Positions 52,278 to 60,478 of a stretch of 64,000 nucleotides of DNA are shown piece after piece. Numbering within the stretch: the stretch's first letter is position 1; each line of letters begins with the position of its first letter. This stretch comes from Paenibacillus sp. yr247 (lineage in GTDB: Bacteria > Bacillota > Bacilli > Paenibacillales > NBRC-103111): positions 124,001 to 188,000 of the forward strand of contig NZ_FNIF01000002.1 in assembly GCF_900103825.1 (NCBI RefSeq), read 5' to 3'. A program made the position numbers and the translations under genes. A model generated the notes under the pieces. It searched no databases. It saw nothing but the letters and a program-made list of their open reading frames with translations, and had not been told where the DNA came from.

Positions 52278-53426
52278 TTGTCTCCACTTCGACTGGGCGT
52301 ACTCGCTATATATTTAAGCAAAAGTCGGCTCGAAGAGCTTTCATATTTTCAACGGCTTAGTAAGGAAGGAAAGAAACTCGGCCTTCAAGTCGAAGTATTT
52401 ACTCCGGATGACGTCGAAAGTGACAATGCCGTACGCACGTTGACTTATGATTCCGATCTAGAGAAATGGATTCGCCGACGCACTTCATTCCCCCCTATTA
52501 TCTATGATCGCTGCCGGTATAAAGCAGCGGCAAATTATCAAATGCTCAAAGCATTTCGTAATCGTCATGCAAAGCTTACCTATTTAAGTAAACCATTAGC
52601 CAATAAATGGTCGATGCATCAAATCCTTTCCGAGAATGAAAGCATTCGTGCCTATTTGCCAGCTACAGTGCGATATAGCTCCGTACAGGAGTTGCTGAAG
52701 TTTCTAAAGAAGCATAAACTGATCTATGTCAAACCGAAAAATGGCACAGGCGGAAGAGGCATCTTACGTATTGAACAGCTCGGCCCTGATCTTTATTTAT
52801 TACAGGGAAGGAATCAGCAGCGAACCATCATCGCCCCATACCGCGCAACAGAAAAGCAGCTTATGATCAAGCTGCACACGCTGAAGTTAAGCCCAGACTT
52901 TGTGGTTCAACAAGGGATTCAGTTGACTTTGAAGGATGGCCGCGTGCATGATTATCGCTTGCTGATTCAGAAAAATGGGCGTGGCGAGTGGGAAGTGACC
53001 GGGTGTGCTGGCCGAATTGGTCCTTATCGGAGCATCACTTCGAATCTTCATGGCGGCGGGAGCGCGGTAACCCAATTTAAATTGTTAGCGTATCGCTTTC
53101 CTTCTGTAGAAAAAAAGGAAGCCATTAAGAATGAGATGAACAGCTTTGCTCATAAGCTCGCTAATTATTTGGAAAGCAAATTCGGTAAGCTGTGCGAGTT
53201 AGGACTGGATATAGCCGTAGATCCCAATGGTCATGTTTGGCTCCTTGAAGTCAACCCCAAGCCTTCTCGAGAAGTATTTCGTAAAATTGGGGAAACCGCG
53301 AATTATCAGAAGGCGGTTACAAGGCCACTAGAATACGCGATCTGGATGATGAAACAAAAGAAAAGAAAAATAGAAGAACAAAACACAGAAGAACAAAACA
53401 CAGAAGAACACATAGCCGAACTATAA
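52278..53426 (+). CDS. YheC/YheD family ATP-grasp protein 5 (short form)
   Basis: 382 residues from a TTG at 52278 (AAGGTG 7 bases before), 6 bases after gene 4. Core motifs: IIYDRCRYKAAANYQML, LIYVKPKNGTGGRGILRI, RVHDYRLLIQKNGRGEW, SITSNLHGGGSAVTQF and ELGLDIAVDPNGHVWLLEVNPKPSRE. The C-terminal tail is charged and repetitive (KKRKIEEQNTEEQNTEEH), coded by an imperfect 15-base tandem repeat (about 53371-53413). Last gene of the array; a GGAAGC hairpin follows without a T run. Confidence 0.88.
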   Translation: MSPLRLGVLAIYLSKSRLEELSYFQRLSKEGKKLGLQVEVFTPDDVESDNAVRTLTYDSDLEKWIRRRTSFPPIIYDRCRYKAAANYQMLKAFRNRHAKLTYLSKPLANKWSMHQILSENESIRAYLPATVRYSSVQELLKFLKKHKLIYVKPKNGTGGRGILRIEQLGPDLYLLQGRNQQRTIIAPYRATEKQLMIKLHTLKLSPDFVVQQGIQLTLKDGRVHDYRLLIQKNGRGEWEVTGCAGRIGPYRSITSNLHGGGSAVTQFKLLAYRFPSVEKKEAIKNEMNSFAHKLANYLESKFGKLCELGLDIAVDPNGHVWLLEVNPKPSREVFRKIGETANYQKAVTRPLEYAIWMMKQKKRKIEEQNTEEQNTEEHIAEL

Positions 53427-53436
53427 TGCAAGCAAA

Positions 53437-53471
53437 CGGAAGCGTCAACGATAGGCTGTAACCTGCTTCCG
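53437..53471. terminator. Weak hairpin between the YheC/YheD array and the ArsR gene
   Basis: CGGAAGC and GCTTCCG with an inner AGG/CCT pair, no T run on either side. It is the only candidate end for either convergent transcript. Confidence 0.3.
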
Positions 53472-53473
53472 GC

Positions 53474-53836
53474 CTACATATGCTGAATATGCCCCAGCGT
53501 TTGAACAAAAATTTGTTCAATATGATCATCGTCAAGTGAATAAAAGACCGTTTTTCCTACTTTACGTCTTTTGACAATGTGAAGATCCCGTAAGTAGCGC
53601 AGCTGATGAGAAACAGCAGACTGCCCCATCTCCAAAGTTGTTGACAGATCATGAACGCAAAGCTCACTTTGCAGCAGCAAAAAGATTATTTTTACTCTAG
53701 TCGGGTCTCCTAAAGCTTTGAACACCTCAGCTATCCCCACTGCTTGATCTTCCGTTAGTTGGGGTTCTTGCCCTTGCCTAGAAACTCCCGCACCTGTGCA
53801 AGATTCCTCACAAGCCTCAAGATAAGCTTTTTCCAT
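53474..53836 (-). CDS. ArsR/SmtB family metal sensor
   Basis: 120 residues, winged helix (VFKALGDPTRVKIIFLL, LEMGQSAVSHQLRYLRDLHIV). Two metal-site patterns are visible. The alpha5 site, D-x-H-x10-H-x2-H in DDDHIEQIFVQTLGHIQH, is that of zinc sensors such as CzrA and SmtB. N-terminal cysteines (CEESC) and ELCVHDLS in helix 3 echo the CadC/ZiaR site. It probably senses zinc and perhaps cadmium or cobalt and releases its operator on metal binding. GAGGG lies 7 bases before the ATG. It follows the efflux gene by 18 bases and is cotranscribed with it. Confidence 0.88.
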   Translation of the reverse strand: MEKAYLEACEESCTGAGVSRQGQEPQLTEDQAVGIAEVFKALGDPTRVKIIFLLLQSELCVHDLSTTLEMGQSAVSHQLRYLRDLHIVKRRKVGKTVFYSLDDDHIEQIFVQTLGHIQHM

Positions 53837-53854
53837 AGAAATCCCTCATCTTCC

Positions 53855-54841
53855 CTATACTTTTAATTCCGAATGGACATTAGTCGAGTTTTCGATTTGA
53901 ATGGTTGCGTGAGTGATGTGAAATCGTTCCTCAATTAGATGAATCGCTTTCTGTAAAATCACTTGACTATCCTGATCGTCTGCAATGAGTAAATGACAGC
54001 TTAAGGAATCAAGGCCTGACGTAATCGTCCAAATATGCAAATCATGAACGTTGATAACCCCATCAATGCCCTCCAATATTTGTTTAACTTCTACTAGAGA
54101 AACAGCCGCGGGAGTTCCTTCCATCAAAATATGAACGGTCGATTTTAGAATAGCCCAAGCCCCCTTTAGAATAAGCAGAGACACGATGATGCTAATGATC
54201 GGATCCGCAACATACCAGCCGAAGATCAACATAGCCCCGCCGGCTACGATTGCTCCTACAGAGCCTAAAGCATCACCTAGAATATGCAGATAAGCGCTGC
54301 GGAGATTCAGATTGCCATGCACATCCCCTTTACGCATAAGTGACCAAGCACTTAACAAATTCGCCATTAACCCAACACAAGCTATGAGCATCATCGAACC
54401 GCTAGCAACAGCAGGAGGATGAAGAAATCGTCCGCATGCTTCCCAAATAATGAGGCCTGCGATCAGAAAAAGTGTAACGGCATTGAATAGAGCCGATAAG
54501 ATTTCTATTCTAAGAAAACCATAGGATTTATTGGTTGAGGATGGCTTGGCTGCGAACCAAAGTGCAATAAGACTTAAGGCAAGTGACCCAGCATCACTTA
54601 ACATATGGCCCGAATCCGAGAGCAGCGCCAAGCTGTTGGTCCATAAACCACCTACAAACTCTAATATCATGATTCCAACTGTGATAAACAGCGCAATTAG
54701 GAGTCCCTGTTTATTTCCGCCCTGACCATGATGGTGATGTCCATGGTGCGTGTGATCATGTCCGTGGCGGCCAACATGACCGCTGCAATGAGAGTGTTCC
54801 TTGTGAGGATGTGATTGTTCTTCAGATTCATGATGATGCAT
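53855..54841 (-). CDS. czcD: Cation diffusion facilitator (CzcD/ZitB type), metal efflux
   Basis: 328 residues from the ATG at 54841 (GGGGAGGG 6 bases before); the in-frame ATG at 54919 falls inside the operator and is rejected. A very histidine-rich N-terminus (GHDHTHHGHHHHGQGG) precedes six membrane helices. The intramembrane zinc site is shown by the HxxxD pattern in LLSDSGHMLSDAGSLALSLI (helix 2) and HILGDALGSVGAI (helix 5), and the cytoplasmic domain includes VHDLHIWTITSGLDSLSCHL. It exports zinc, and possibly cobalt or cadmium, in exchange for protons. Gene order is czcD then arsR. Confidence 0.92.
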   Translation of the reverse strand: MHHHESEEQSHPHKEHSHCSGHVGRHGHDHTHHGHHHHGQGGNKQGLLIALFITVGIMILEFVGGLWTNSLALLSDSGHMLSDAGSLALSLIALWFAAKPSSTNKSYGFLRIEILSALFNAVTLFLIAGLIIWEACGRFLHPPAVASGSMMLIACVGLMANLLSAWSLMRKGDVHGNLNLRSAYLHILGDALGSVGAIVAGGAMLIFGWYVADPIISIIVSLLILKGAWAILKSTVHILMEGTPAAVSLVEVKQILEGIDGVINVHDLHIWTITSGLDSLSCHLLIADDQDSQVILQKAIHLIEERFHITHATIQIENSTNVHSELKV

Positions 54842-54906
54842 GGATTTCCCTCCCCGTTCTCTGCCCCCTAGTTGGAGTGCTGTCAATTGCATTATACATC
54901 GCATTA

Positions 54907-54932
54907 GATATATGAGCACCTACTCATATATC
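54907..54932. promoter_or_regulatory. ArsR-type operator
   Basis: A perfect inverted repeat: GATATATGAG (54907-54916), 6 bases, CTCATATATC (54923-54932). The ATATGAG..CTCATAT core is typical of ArsR/SmtB/CzrA operators. It begins just downstream of the -10 box of the czcD promoter, so bound repressor would block initiation. Confidence 0.8.
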
Positions 54933-54933
54933 A

Positions 54934-54963
54934 ATCATAGTAAGTTAAACATGCGAATGTCAA
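54934..54963 (-). promoter_or_regulatory. Sigma-A promoter of czcD-arsR
   Basis: Reverse-strand TTGACA (54958-54963), 18 bases, TATGAT (54934-54939). Transcription would start within the operator at 54907-54932. Confidence 0.7.
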
Positions 54964-54981
54964 TGACGTTCTTCTACAAAA

Positions 54982-55027
54982 GAAAAAGACCGATTCATTT
55001 GCTCATCACATGAGCTTGAATTGGTCT
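54982..55027 (-). terminator. Terminator of the GerP-type gene
   Basis: Reverse-strand AGACCAATTC pairs with GAATCGGTCT, and GCTCAT with ATGAGC, followed by TTTTTC. Confidence 0.8.
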
Positions 55028-55048
55028 AAGCGAATGATTATTGAACCT

Positions 55049-55273
55049 TTAGGTCCCTGTTGCTACCTTATTTGCTCCAGCATCTACAACATCTGGATCA
55101 AATGTAATCGTTGCATTAAAGAGCGTGCTGGATATTGTGAAATCTCCCGTAATCCCACCACCGCTGCCTGAATTCGATTTGGCTGCACTTGTCGGAGCTA
55201 TAACGACAGTATCTCCGTTCACCAGGCTTCCTTCATTCCTGACAATGTTGAATATTCCTACAAAAGAAGGCAT
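55049..55273 (-). CDS. GerPA/GerPF family spore germination protein
   Basis: 74 residues from the ATG at 55273 (AAAGGGTG 9 bases before). The family pattern MPSFVGIFNIV, GDTVVIAPTSAAKSNSGSGG, TGDFTISSTLFNATITFDPD and VVDAGANK fits GerPA/GerPF, small proteins that ease passage of germinants through the spore coat. Other GerP partners are not in the window, so this is an isolated member. Single-gene unit with a terminator. A CATACACT sequence upstream matches the sigma-E -10 box but no matching -35 box was found. Confidence 0.82.
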   Translation of the reverse strand: MPSFVGIFNIVRNEGSLVNGDTVVIAPTSAAKSNSGSGGGITGDFTISSTLFNATITFDPDVVDAGANKVATGT

Positions 55274-55346
55274 TCTGATCAGCACCCTTTATCTGTCAAT
55301 GTGCTACAGTGTATGCCCGCCTAACCCTGTTTGCGACAACCATCAT

Positions 55347-56015
55347 CTAAACATATTCAAGCAGCTCGGTGAAGTTGCGGATTCGAATATGCGCGCCTTC
55401 CAGCTCTCCGGATTCTCGGAATCCGGCATAATCGCAAGCCGCTACGGTTAGGCTATTCTGGAGTCCTGCCTCCACGTCAGAGGAACGGTCTCCCACCATC
55501 CAGGCAGATTGAATCTGATGTGTTTCCAACAGTATTTTTACTAAATCCACTTTGGATCTCGTTTGATATTGCCCCGCGCTGTACAATCCTTCGAATAAGT
55601 GTCCGAGACCTTTGGCTTCAATGACATGCCTCACGTAATCCTCCAGTCCATTGCTCGCTACAAATAACCGAATTCCTTTGTCACGTAAGACTTGTAGGGT
55701 TTCAGCTACGCCTTCATACAGAACGCCTTGCCCCTGCTGCAGTCCTTCCATTTGATACCTAAGCAGCAGCTTATCGGCTTCCTGACGAGTATCAATAGAA
55801 GCATCTGGTATTACCCTCATCCATATGTGCTCTAGAAGCATACCCAGCGCTCCCAGGATACGATCTTCGGGTGGAGTCTCCCCGGTGAAAAGATCTTTTG
55901 CTCTAAGCTCATCAAATGTTGCATGGTAAGCCGGCAGTAGAAGGGTCTCCGTTTGAAATAGCGTTCCATCCAAGTCAAAAAGCATAGCTTCGGGTTGGCT
56001 TCTCTGGCTACTCAT
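55347..56015 (-). CDS. HAD family phosphatase (phosphoglycolate phosphatase-like)
   Basis: 222 residues from the ATG at 56015 (AAGGAG 7 bases before; an ATG one codon earlier is also possible). HAD motifs: DLDGTLFQTE (catalytic aspartates), VASNGLEDY (motif II, Ser), the lysine in RSKVDLVKILL (motif III), and MVGDRSSDVEAG (motif IV). The helical cap lies between about 20 and 95, as in the phosphoglycolate phosphatase/PpaX group. Substrate unknown. Confidence 0.88.
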   Translation of the reverse strand: MSSQRSQPEAMLFDLDGTLFQTETLLLPAYHATFDELRAKDLFTGETPPEDRILGALGMLLEHIWMRVIPDASIDTRQEADKLLLRYQMEGLQQGQGVLYEGVAETLQVLRDKGIRLFVASNGLEDYVRHVIEAKGLGHLFEGLYSAGQYQTRSKVDLVKILLETHQIQSAWMVGDRSSDVEAGLQNSLTVAACDYAGFRESGELEGAHIRIRNFTELLEYV

Positions 56016-56282
56016 CATCCAGCTCCTTCTCACGTTCATGGATTAATAAATGATTGTTATGATCTTAGATAAGGATGGCAAACATATCCTTGTAAGTCAA
56101 TGCTTCTATTTGGGAAAAAGCCTGTTGCCGGAACGAAAAATTTCAGTTATGATTGAAATGAGAATAATTCTATAAAAAAATGATTCTTTTATGCAAAACA
56201 ACTTCATAATTGAACAAAAAAATATGTATTTATATGCACCCCCTACTTGATAACTTTTCTATGAAAGTGAGGAAGACGATTT

Positions 56283-57011
56283 ATGAACCTTCATATTTTT
56301 CAAAATCAACAAGAGCTGAATGAAGCAGGAGCTGGCATTATTACCTCGCTTGTCCAAATGCAGCCTAAGGCTGTTCTAGGCTTAGCCACGGGTGGAACAC
56401 CTGTAGGCATTTATGAGGAGCTAGTTAAAGCTTACGATAAAGGACGAGTTAGCTTTAAATCGGTCACTACCTTTAATTTGGATGAATATGTCGGCTTGCC
56501 GGTAGATCACCAAGAAAGCTATCATGCTTATATGCAGCAGCATTTGTTCGCACATATTGACCTACCCGCTTCTCAGGCTCATATCCCCAATGGGAATGCA
56601 GTAGATTTGGAAGCAGAATGCGAGCGATACAACCAACTTTTAGAAGAAGCGAAACAGATCGATTTACAAATCCTCGGTCTAGGCCATAACGGGCATATTG
56701 GCTTCAATGAGCCTGATCATTCCCTGATCAGCGGCACACACCGTGTGGAATTGAAGTCCGAAACACGCGAAGCGAATGCGCGATACTTTAACGCCATCGA
56801 TGAAGTTCCTACCCACGCCCTAACCATGGGTGTAGGCACCATTTTGAAAGCCAAAACGATCCTGTTGATCGTTCGTGGAGCCGATAAAGCAGAAATCGTA
56901 CATCGCGCGCTTACAGGTCCGATTACAACTGAGATACCGGCAACACTTCTACAAACTCACCCACACCTTGTTGTTCTTCTTGATGCTGAGGCTGGGAGGT
57001 TATTCGAATGA
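56283..57011 (+). CDS. nagB: Glucosamine-6-phosphate deaminase
   Basis: 242 residues. Converts glucosamine 6-phosphate to fructose 6-phosphate and ammonia. Motifs: VLGLATGGTPVGIYEELVKA, TFNLDEYVGLPVDHQESYHAYM (catalytic Asp), ILGLGHNGHIGFNEPDHS (catalytic His) and THALTMGVGTILKAK. GAGGAA lies 10 bases before the ATG. Its stop overlaps the nagA start by four bases (ATGA). Order nagB-nagA is the reverse of B. subtilis nagA-nagB, and no GntR-type regulator gene follows. Confidence 0.94.
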   Translation: MNLHIFQNQQELNEAGAGIITSLVQMQPKAVLGLATGGTPVGIYEELVKAYDKGRVSFKSVTTFNLDEYVGLPVDHQESYHAYMQQHLFAHIDLPASQAHIPNGNAVDLEAECERYNQLLEEAKQIDLQILGLGHNGHIGFNEPDHSLISGTHRVELKSETREANARYFNAIDEVPTHALTMGVGTILKAKTILLIVRGADKAEIVHRALTGPITTEIPATLLQTHPHLVVLLDAEAGRLFE

Positions 57012-58174
57012 GTGAACTTGTCATTACGGGGGCTAAGATCGTTACGGGACAGGGGATAATCGAGCATGGCTATGTTCATGTGAAGAATGGTGTTATCACT
57101 TCGGTTGGTGATATGTCCGAGTGGGATCCTACTGCTTCTTCTGCAGTGTCCGTCGATGCCCATGGCAGCTGGTTGTTACCCGGATTCATCGATGTCCACG
57201 TTCATGGCGGATACGGCGCTGATTTCATGGATGCCAATCCAGAGACACTGAATACCATTACGCGGTTTCATGCGCTCAATGGCACAACCTCCATGTTGGC
57301 AACGACGATGACAGCGACTCGAGATGCTATTGATCGTGTGCTTGACGAAGTGCACCTTTATATGAGCCAACCAATGCCTTACGCTGAGCTTCTTGGCGTC
57401 CATATGGAAGGGCCTTTCATCTCGCCCAAATGGGCGGGCGCACAGGATCCGAAGCTTATGGTGGCGCCGCAGCTCCCATGGCTTGAAGACTGGCACGAGC
57501 GCTACCCGCAGCTCGTCAAGCAGTTGACCCTGGCCCCCGAACGCGAGGGGGGCCTAGAGCTGATCGCGTGGTTGCGCGATCAAGGTATCGTTGCCGCCTG
57601 CGGCCACACCGACGCGACCTACGCCGACATTCAGTCGGCGGTTCGCGAGGGGCTCACTCATGCGGTGCACACCTACAACGCGATGAAGCCGCTGCATCAT
57701 CGCGAGCCCGGAACCGTCGGTGCGATACTCACCGACGAACGCGTCAGCTGCGAGGTGATCGCTGACGGGCACCACGTACACCCAGCAGCGATTCGCCTGC
57801 TGACGCTGGTGAAGCAGCCGCATGGCTTGCTGCTGATCACGGACGCCATGTCCGCCGCGGGGCTCGGCGACGGCCAGTACGAGCTGGGCGGGCAAGCCGT
57901 GACCGTACAGTCGGGCGTTGCCCGGCTGACGGAAGGCGGCGCGCTCGCCGGCAGTACGCTGACGATGATCGAAGCGCTCCGGTTTATGGTGCGCGAGGTC
58001 GGTGTCAGCGTCGAAGACGCGAGCCGCTTCGCGAGCGGCAACCCTGCGAGGCTGCTGCAGCTGGAAGCGTCGCACGGCTCGATCGCGCAGGGCAAGCAGG
58101 CCGACTTGCTGCTTGTCAGCCCTGAACTAGAAATCGAACAGGTATGGGTTCGCGGCAAAGAAATAAAAGCATAA
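57008..58174 (+). CDS. nagA: N-acetylglucosamine-6-phosphate deacetylase
   Basis: 388 residues. Removes acetate from N-acetylglucosamine 6-phosphate, giving the substrate of NagB; used for chitin and wall-sugar recycling. Motifs: PGFIDVHVHGGYGADFMD (metal histidines), HMEGPFISPKWAGAQDP (catalytic glutamate), ACGHTDATYADI and HAVHTYNAMKPLHHREPG (histidines), LLITDAMSAAGLGDG (catalytic aspartate). From about 57430 to 58130 the DNA is markedly GC-rich, unlike nagB and the first third of nagA. Confidence 0.94.
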   Translation: MSELVITGAKIVTGQGIIEHGYVHVKNGVITSVGDMSEWDPTASSAVSVDAHGSWLLPGFIDVHVHGGYGADFMDANPETLNTITRFHALNGTTSMLATTMTATRDAIDRVLDEVHLYMSQPMPYAELLGVHMEGPFISPKWAGAQDPKLMVAPQLPWLEDWHERYPQLVKQLTLAPEREGGLELIAWLRDQGIVAACGHTDATYADIQSAVREGLTHAVHTYNAMKPLHHREPGTVGAILTDERVSCEVIADGHHVHPAAIRLLTLVKQPHGLLLITDAMSAAGLGDGQYELGGQAVTVQSGVARLTEGGALAGSTLTMIEALRFMVREVGVSVEDASRFASGNPARLLQLEASHGSIAQGKQADLLLVSPELEIEQVWVRGKEIKA

Positions 58175-58200
58175 GATTTACGCACATTCCTTTTCGATAC

Positions 58201-58241
58201 AAGCTCCACTTCGTTATAATCACGAAGTCGGGGCTTTTTTT
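58201..58241 (+). terminator. Terminator of nagB-nagA
   Basis: AAGCTCCACTTCG and CGAAGTCGGGGCTT pair with one bulge and are followed by TTTTTTT. Confidence 0.85.
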
Positions 58242-58349
58242 CGTCCATCCCTATTCAGCTATTGTCCAATTGCAGGAAATGACAAACACTTGTCGAAAAA
58301 CCACTAGCATCATAAACATGCACGCACAAGAAAGGACTTGGCTTCCGTT

Positions 58350-59105
58350 ATGATCTATTTGATTAAAATCGCTTACACCTTATTGCTCCCACCGGGAATT
58401 ATCATTCTACTCCTTGTGAGCATCGCCTTTTGGCTGCAACAAAAAAAAGAGTACATCGGTACTCTTCTCGTTGGGTTGGCCGCACTTCTTCTTTGTGTAT
58501 GCGCAATGCCATATTTCAGCAATTCGTTGCTAAATTCTATTGAAAGAAGATACGCACCACCGGTTCAAGTGTCCGGAGATGTGCTTGTTATGTTGACGGG
58601 AGGAGCAACCTTAGATACCTTAGACCCTCTTACGAAAGGCGAAGGATATCTGACCGGGAACACGGCTGCCCGCGTACTAACGGTTGCAGAACTATTTCGG
58701 AGCACGAAGCTGCCCATCCTTTTATCAGGCGGTCAAGTGTTCAGTGACTCGGGCAATGAATCTCAGATTGCCAAACGGCACCTCCTTACGCTCGGTGTTC
58801 CCGAATCTGCTATTTATATAGACGATACGAGTCGCAATACCGAAGAAAATGCCCTAAAAACACAAGCTATTCTTACAGAAAAAGGCTGGAAACGACCAAT
58901 TCTCGTCACATCTGCGTTCCATATGGCCAGATCCGTAAAGCAATTTCAAAAACTCAAAATTGAGGTAGTCCCCTTCCCAACCGACTATATATCCCAGCAG
59001 AAGCAGCATCTGAGTGTAGGCAAATTCATTCCGTCTTCTAACGGTTTATCCAACACAACGATCGCGTTGAAAGAATTCTTAGGTTTGCTTGCAGCAAGGA
59101 ATTAG
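58350..59105 (+). CDS. YdcF/SanA-like DUF218 membrane protein
   Basis: 251 residues from the ATG at 58350; AAAGGA lies 13 bases before, a little far, but a TTG four codons earlier touches that site. Two N-terminal membrane helices (about 3-27 and 36-58), then a DUF218 domain outside the membrane: VLVMLTGGATLDTL, ARVLTVAELFRSTKLPILLSGG, YIDDTSRNTEENALKTQAIL and PILVTSAFHMARSVKQFQKL. The family is linked to cell-envelope precursors in enterobacteria; the reaction is unknown. Single-gene unit convergent with the cotJ operon. Confidence 0.85.
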   Translation: MIYLIKIAYTLLLPPGIIILLLVSIAFWLQQKKEYIGTLLVGLAALLLCVCAMPYFSNSLLNSIERRYAPPVQVSGDVLVMLTGGATLDTLDPLTKGEGYLTGNTAARVLTVAELFRSTKLPILLSGGQVFSDSGNESQIAKRHLLTLGVPESAIYIDDTSRNTEENALKTQAILTEKGWKRPILVTSAFHMARSVKQFQKLKIEVVPFPTDYISQQKQHLSVGKFIPSSNGLSNTTIALKEFLGLLAARN

Positions 59106-59129
59106 TGACACTAAATCCTAACCTTCAAC

Positions 59130-59699
59130 TTAAAAAAACTTCTTCTCCTCCCTGTCCTCCTTCAATATTTCAACAGCCTCTCTAAAGCGGAGGGAATGCA
59201 CAATCTCCCGCTCGCGGAGAAACTTTAAGCTGTCCTGAAGATCGACGTCGTCCGTTATATCAATTAACCATTGATAGGTGGCTCTTGCTTTCTCTTCGGC
59301 GGCAATGTCTTCGTAGAGGTCGGCGATAGGGTCTCCTTTGGCTTGTATGTAAGCGGCCGTCCACGGCACACCGGATGCATTCTGATAGAAAACCGCTCTA
59401 TCATGGCTCACATAATGATCGTCCAGACCTGCCGCCTTAAGCTGATCTATCGTGGCATCTTTTGTAAGCTTATAAACCATCGTTGCAATCATTTCTAAAT
59501 GGGCAAACTCCTCCGTACCGATATCGGTTAACAGCCCCACCACCTTATCAGGAATCGAATACCGCTGATTCAAGTATCGCAAAGCCGCAGCAAGTTCCCC
59601 ATCTGCCCCCCCATATTGTTCAAGAAGCAGTTTGGCCATCCGAGGATCGCATTTACTGACTTTGACCGGATACTGAAGCTTTTTTTCATAAATCCACAT
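59130..59699 (-). CDS. cotJC: Spore coat protein CotJC (manganese catalase family)
   Basis: 189 residues. WIYEKKLQYPVKVSKCDPRMA at the start and ALRYLNQRY, TDIGTEEFAHLEMIATMVYKL, DIAAEEKARATYQWLIDIT and REREIVHSLRFREAVE supply the glutamates and histidines of the dinuclear manganese site, so catalase-like activity in the coat is plausible. GGAGGAAA lies just before the ATG. Last gene of cotJA-cotJB-cotJC (15-base gap to cotJB). Confidence 0.93.
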   Translation of the reverse strand: MWIYEKKLQYPVKVSKCDPRMAKLLLEQYGGADGELAAALRYLNQRYSIPDKVVGLLTDIGTEEFAHLEMIATMVYKLTKDATIDQLKAAGLDDHYVSHDRAVFYQNASGVPWTAAYIQAKGDPIADLYEDIAAEEKARATYQWLIDITDDVDLQDSLKFLREREIVHSLRFREAVEILKEDREEKKFF

Positions 59700-59714
59700 G
59701 CGTTTTCCTCCTTC

Positions 59715-59981
59715 TCAGACTTGCCATGGCCATGGAGGTTCACACCACTGCCAGGGTTGTTTGGTGTAGGCTTGACCGTATGACATCAGAGGGCCGAATT
59801 CCAACTCAAACTGCTGCGCAATTTGTTTTCTCTTCTGTGTGAATTGATTATATTGTTGAATTGCGCCTAGATCATCTGGATGCGTATCCAAATACAGCGT
59901 CAGCTCGATTAAAACGAAATCAACAGCCTGCAGATCGTGAAGCTGTCTGTAATAAGACTCATGTACCGCGGGTTGACTCAT
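59715..59981 (-). CDS. cotJB: Spore coat protein CotJB
   Basis: 88 residues. Family pattern YYRQLHDLQAVDFVLIELTLYLDTHPDDLGAI, QYNQFTQKRKQIAQQFELEFGPLM and the Trp/Pro-rich end (WQWCEPPWPWQV). In B. subtilis CotJB is a coat or cortex-associated protein made in the mother cell with CotJA and CotJC. GAAGGGAG lies 10 bases before the ATG; 2 bases separate it from cotJA. Confidence 0.92.
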   Translation of the reverse strand: MSQPAVHESYYRQLHDLQAVDFVLIELTLYLDTHPDDLGAIQQYNQFTQKRKQIAQQFELEFGPLMSYGQAYTKQPWQWCEPPWPWQV

Positions 59982-59983
59982 GT

Positions 59984-60202
59984 CTATGGGCTCCCTTCCA
60001 CTGCTTTTGATTCATAAGGGCCGTAAAGCGCAGGCCAGAGCGTTCCTTTTTTTAATGCTTCATAGGGGCTATACTGTGGCAAGCCGGGCGGTTGAAAGTT
60101 TATATATAATTGTGGCGGCGTGTTATACAATTTCACGCGGATAGGCGGACAAGGATCAAATGGACCAATGTAGGGATAGTATTTTTTGAATTGCGAATAC
60201 AT
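59984..60202 (-). CDS. cotJA: Spore coat-associated protein CotJA
   Basis: 72 residues, proline- and tyrosine-rich (YYPYIGPFDPCPPIRVKLYNTPPQLY, then FQPPGLPQYSPYEALKKGTLWPALYGPYE). First gene of the cotJ operon, AGGAGGAG 5 bases before the ATG. CotJA is needed for incorporation of CotJC into the coat in B. subtilis. I found no convincing sigma-E promoter in the 120 bases upstream; CATATAAC near 60273 is the closest -10 match. Confidence 0.9.
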   Translation of the reverse strand: MYSQFKKYYPYIGPFDPCPPIRVKLYNTPPQLYINFQPPGLPQYSPYEALKKGTLWPALYGPYESKAVEGSP

Positions 60203-60478
60203 ACGTCTCCTCCTCTTCTAACATCGAAGTAAATGAAATCAGGCATAGCGACAGAGTCCTATATGCTCGTTATATGCGGCATGACTTGACCAAAATAACA
60301 AGTTTTCCAATATCCATAAAAATAGAAAAAGTCCCTGTTTGGTTGCTATTATAGCAACTAAGCAGGAACTTCTGTTTATTGGGCAGCTTTTGAGGGCAAC
60401 GGAGCAGATTTGCTGCTCATACAAATAGTACAGCTCGTCACTTTTCTTTTGAATATTGATTTATTGGTATACTTTGGA
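60203..60478. other. Intergenic region with a long palindromic terminator
   Basis: A hairpin at 60326-60370 (CCTG..CAGG arms around the perfect palindrome GTTGCTATAATAGCAAC, then TTTTTC on the reverse strand) probably ends the radical SAM/CNNM/AI-2E operon, 110 bases after its last stop. Between the two lies a GAGCAG/CTGCTC hairpin and a short reverse frame (SSKSAPLPSKAAQ) without a ribosome site. No gene supported. Confidence 0.55.

Noticed and set aside
54842-54919. Longer N-terminus for the efflux protein
   Set aside because: It would start inside the ArsR-type operator and lacks a ribosome site; the ATG at 54841 has GGGGAGGG.
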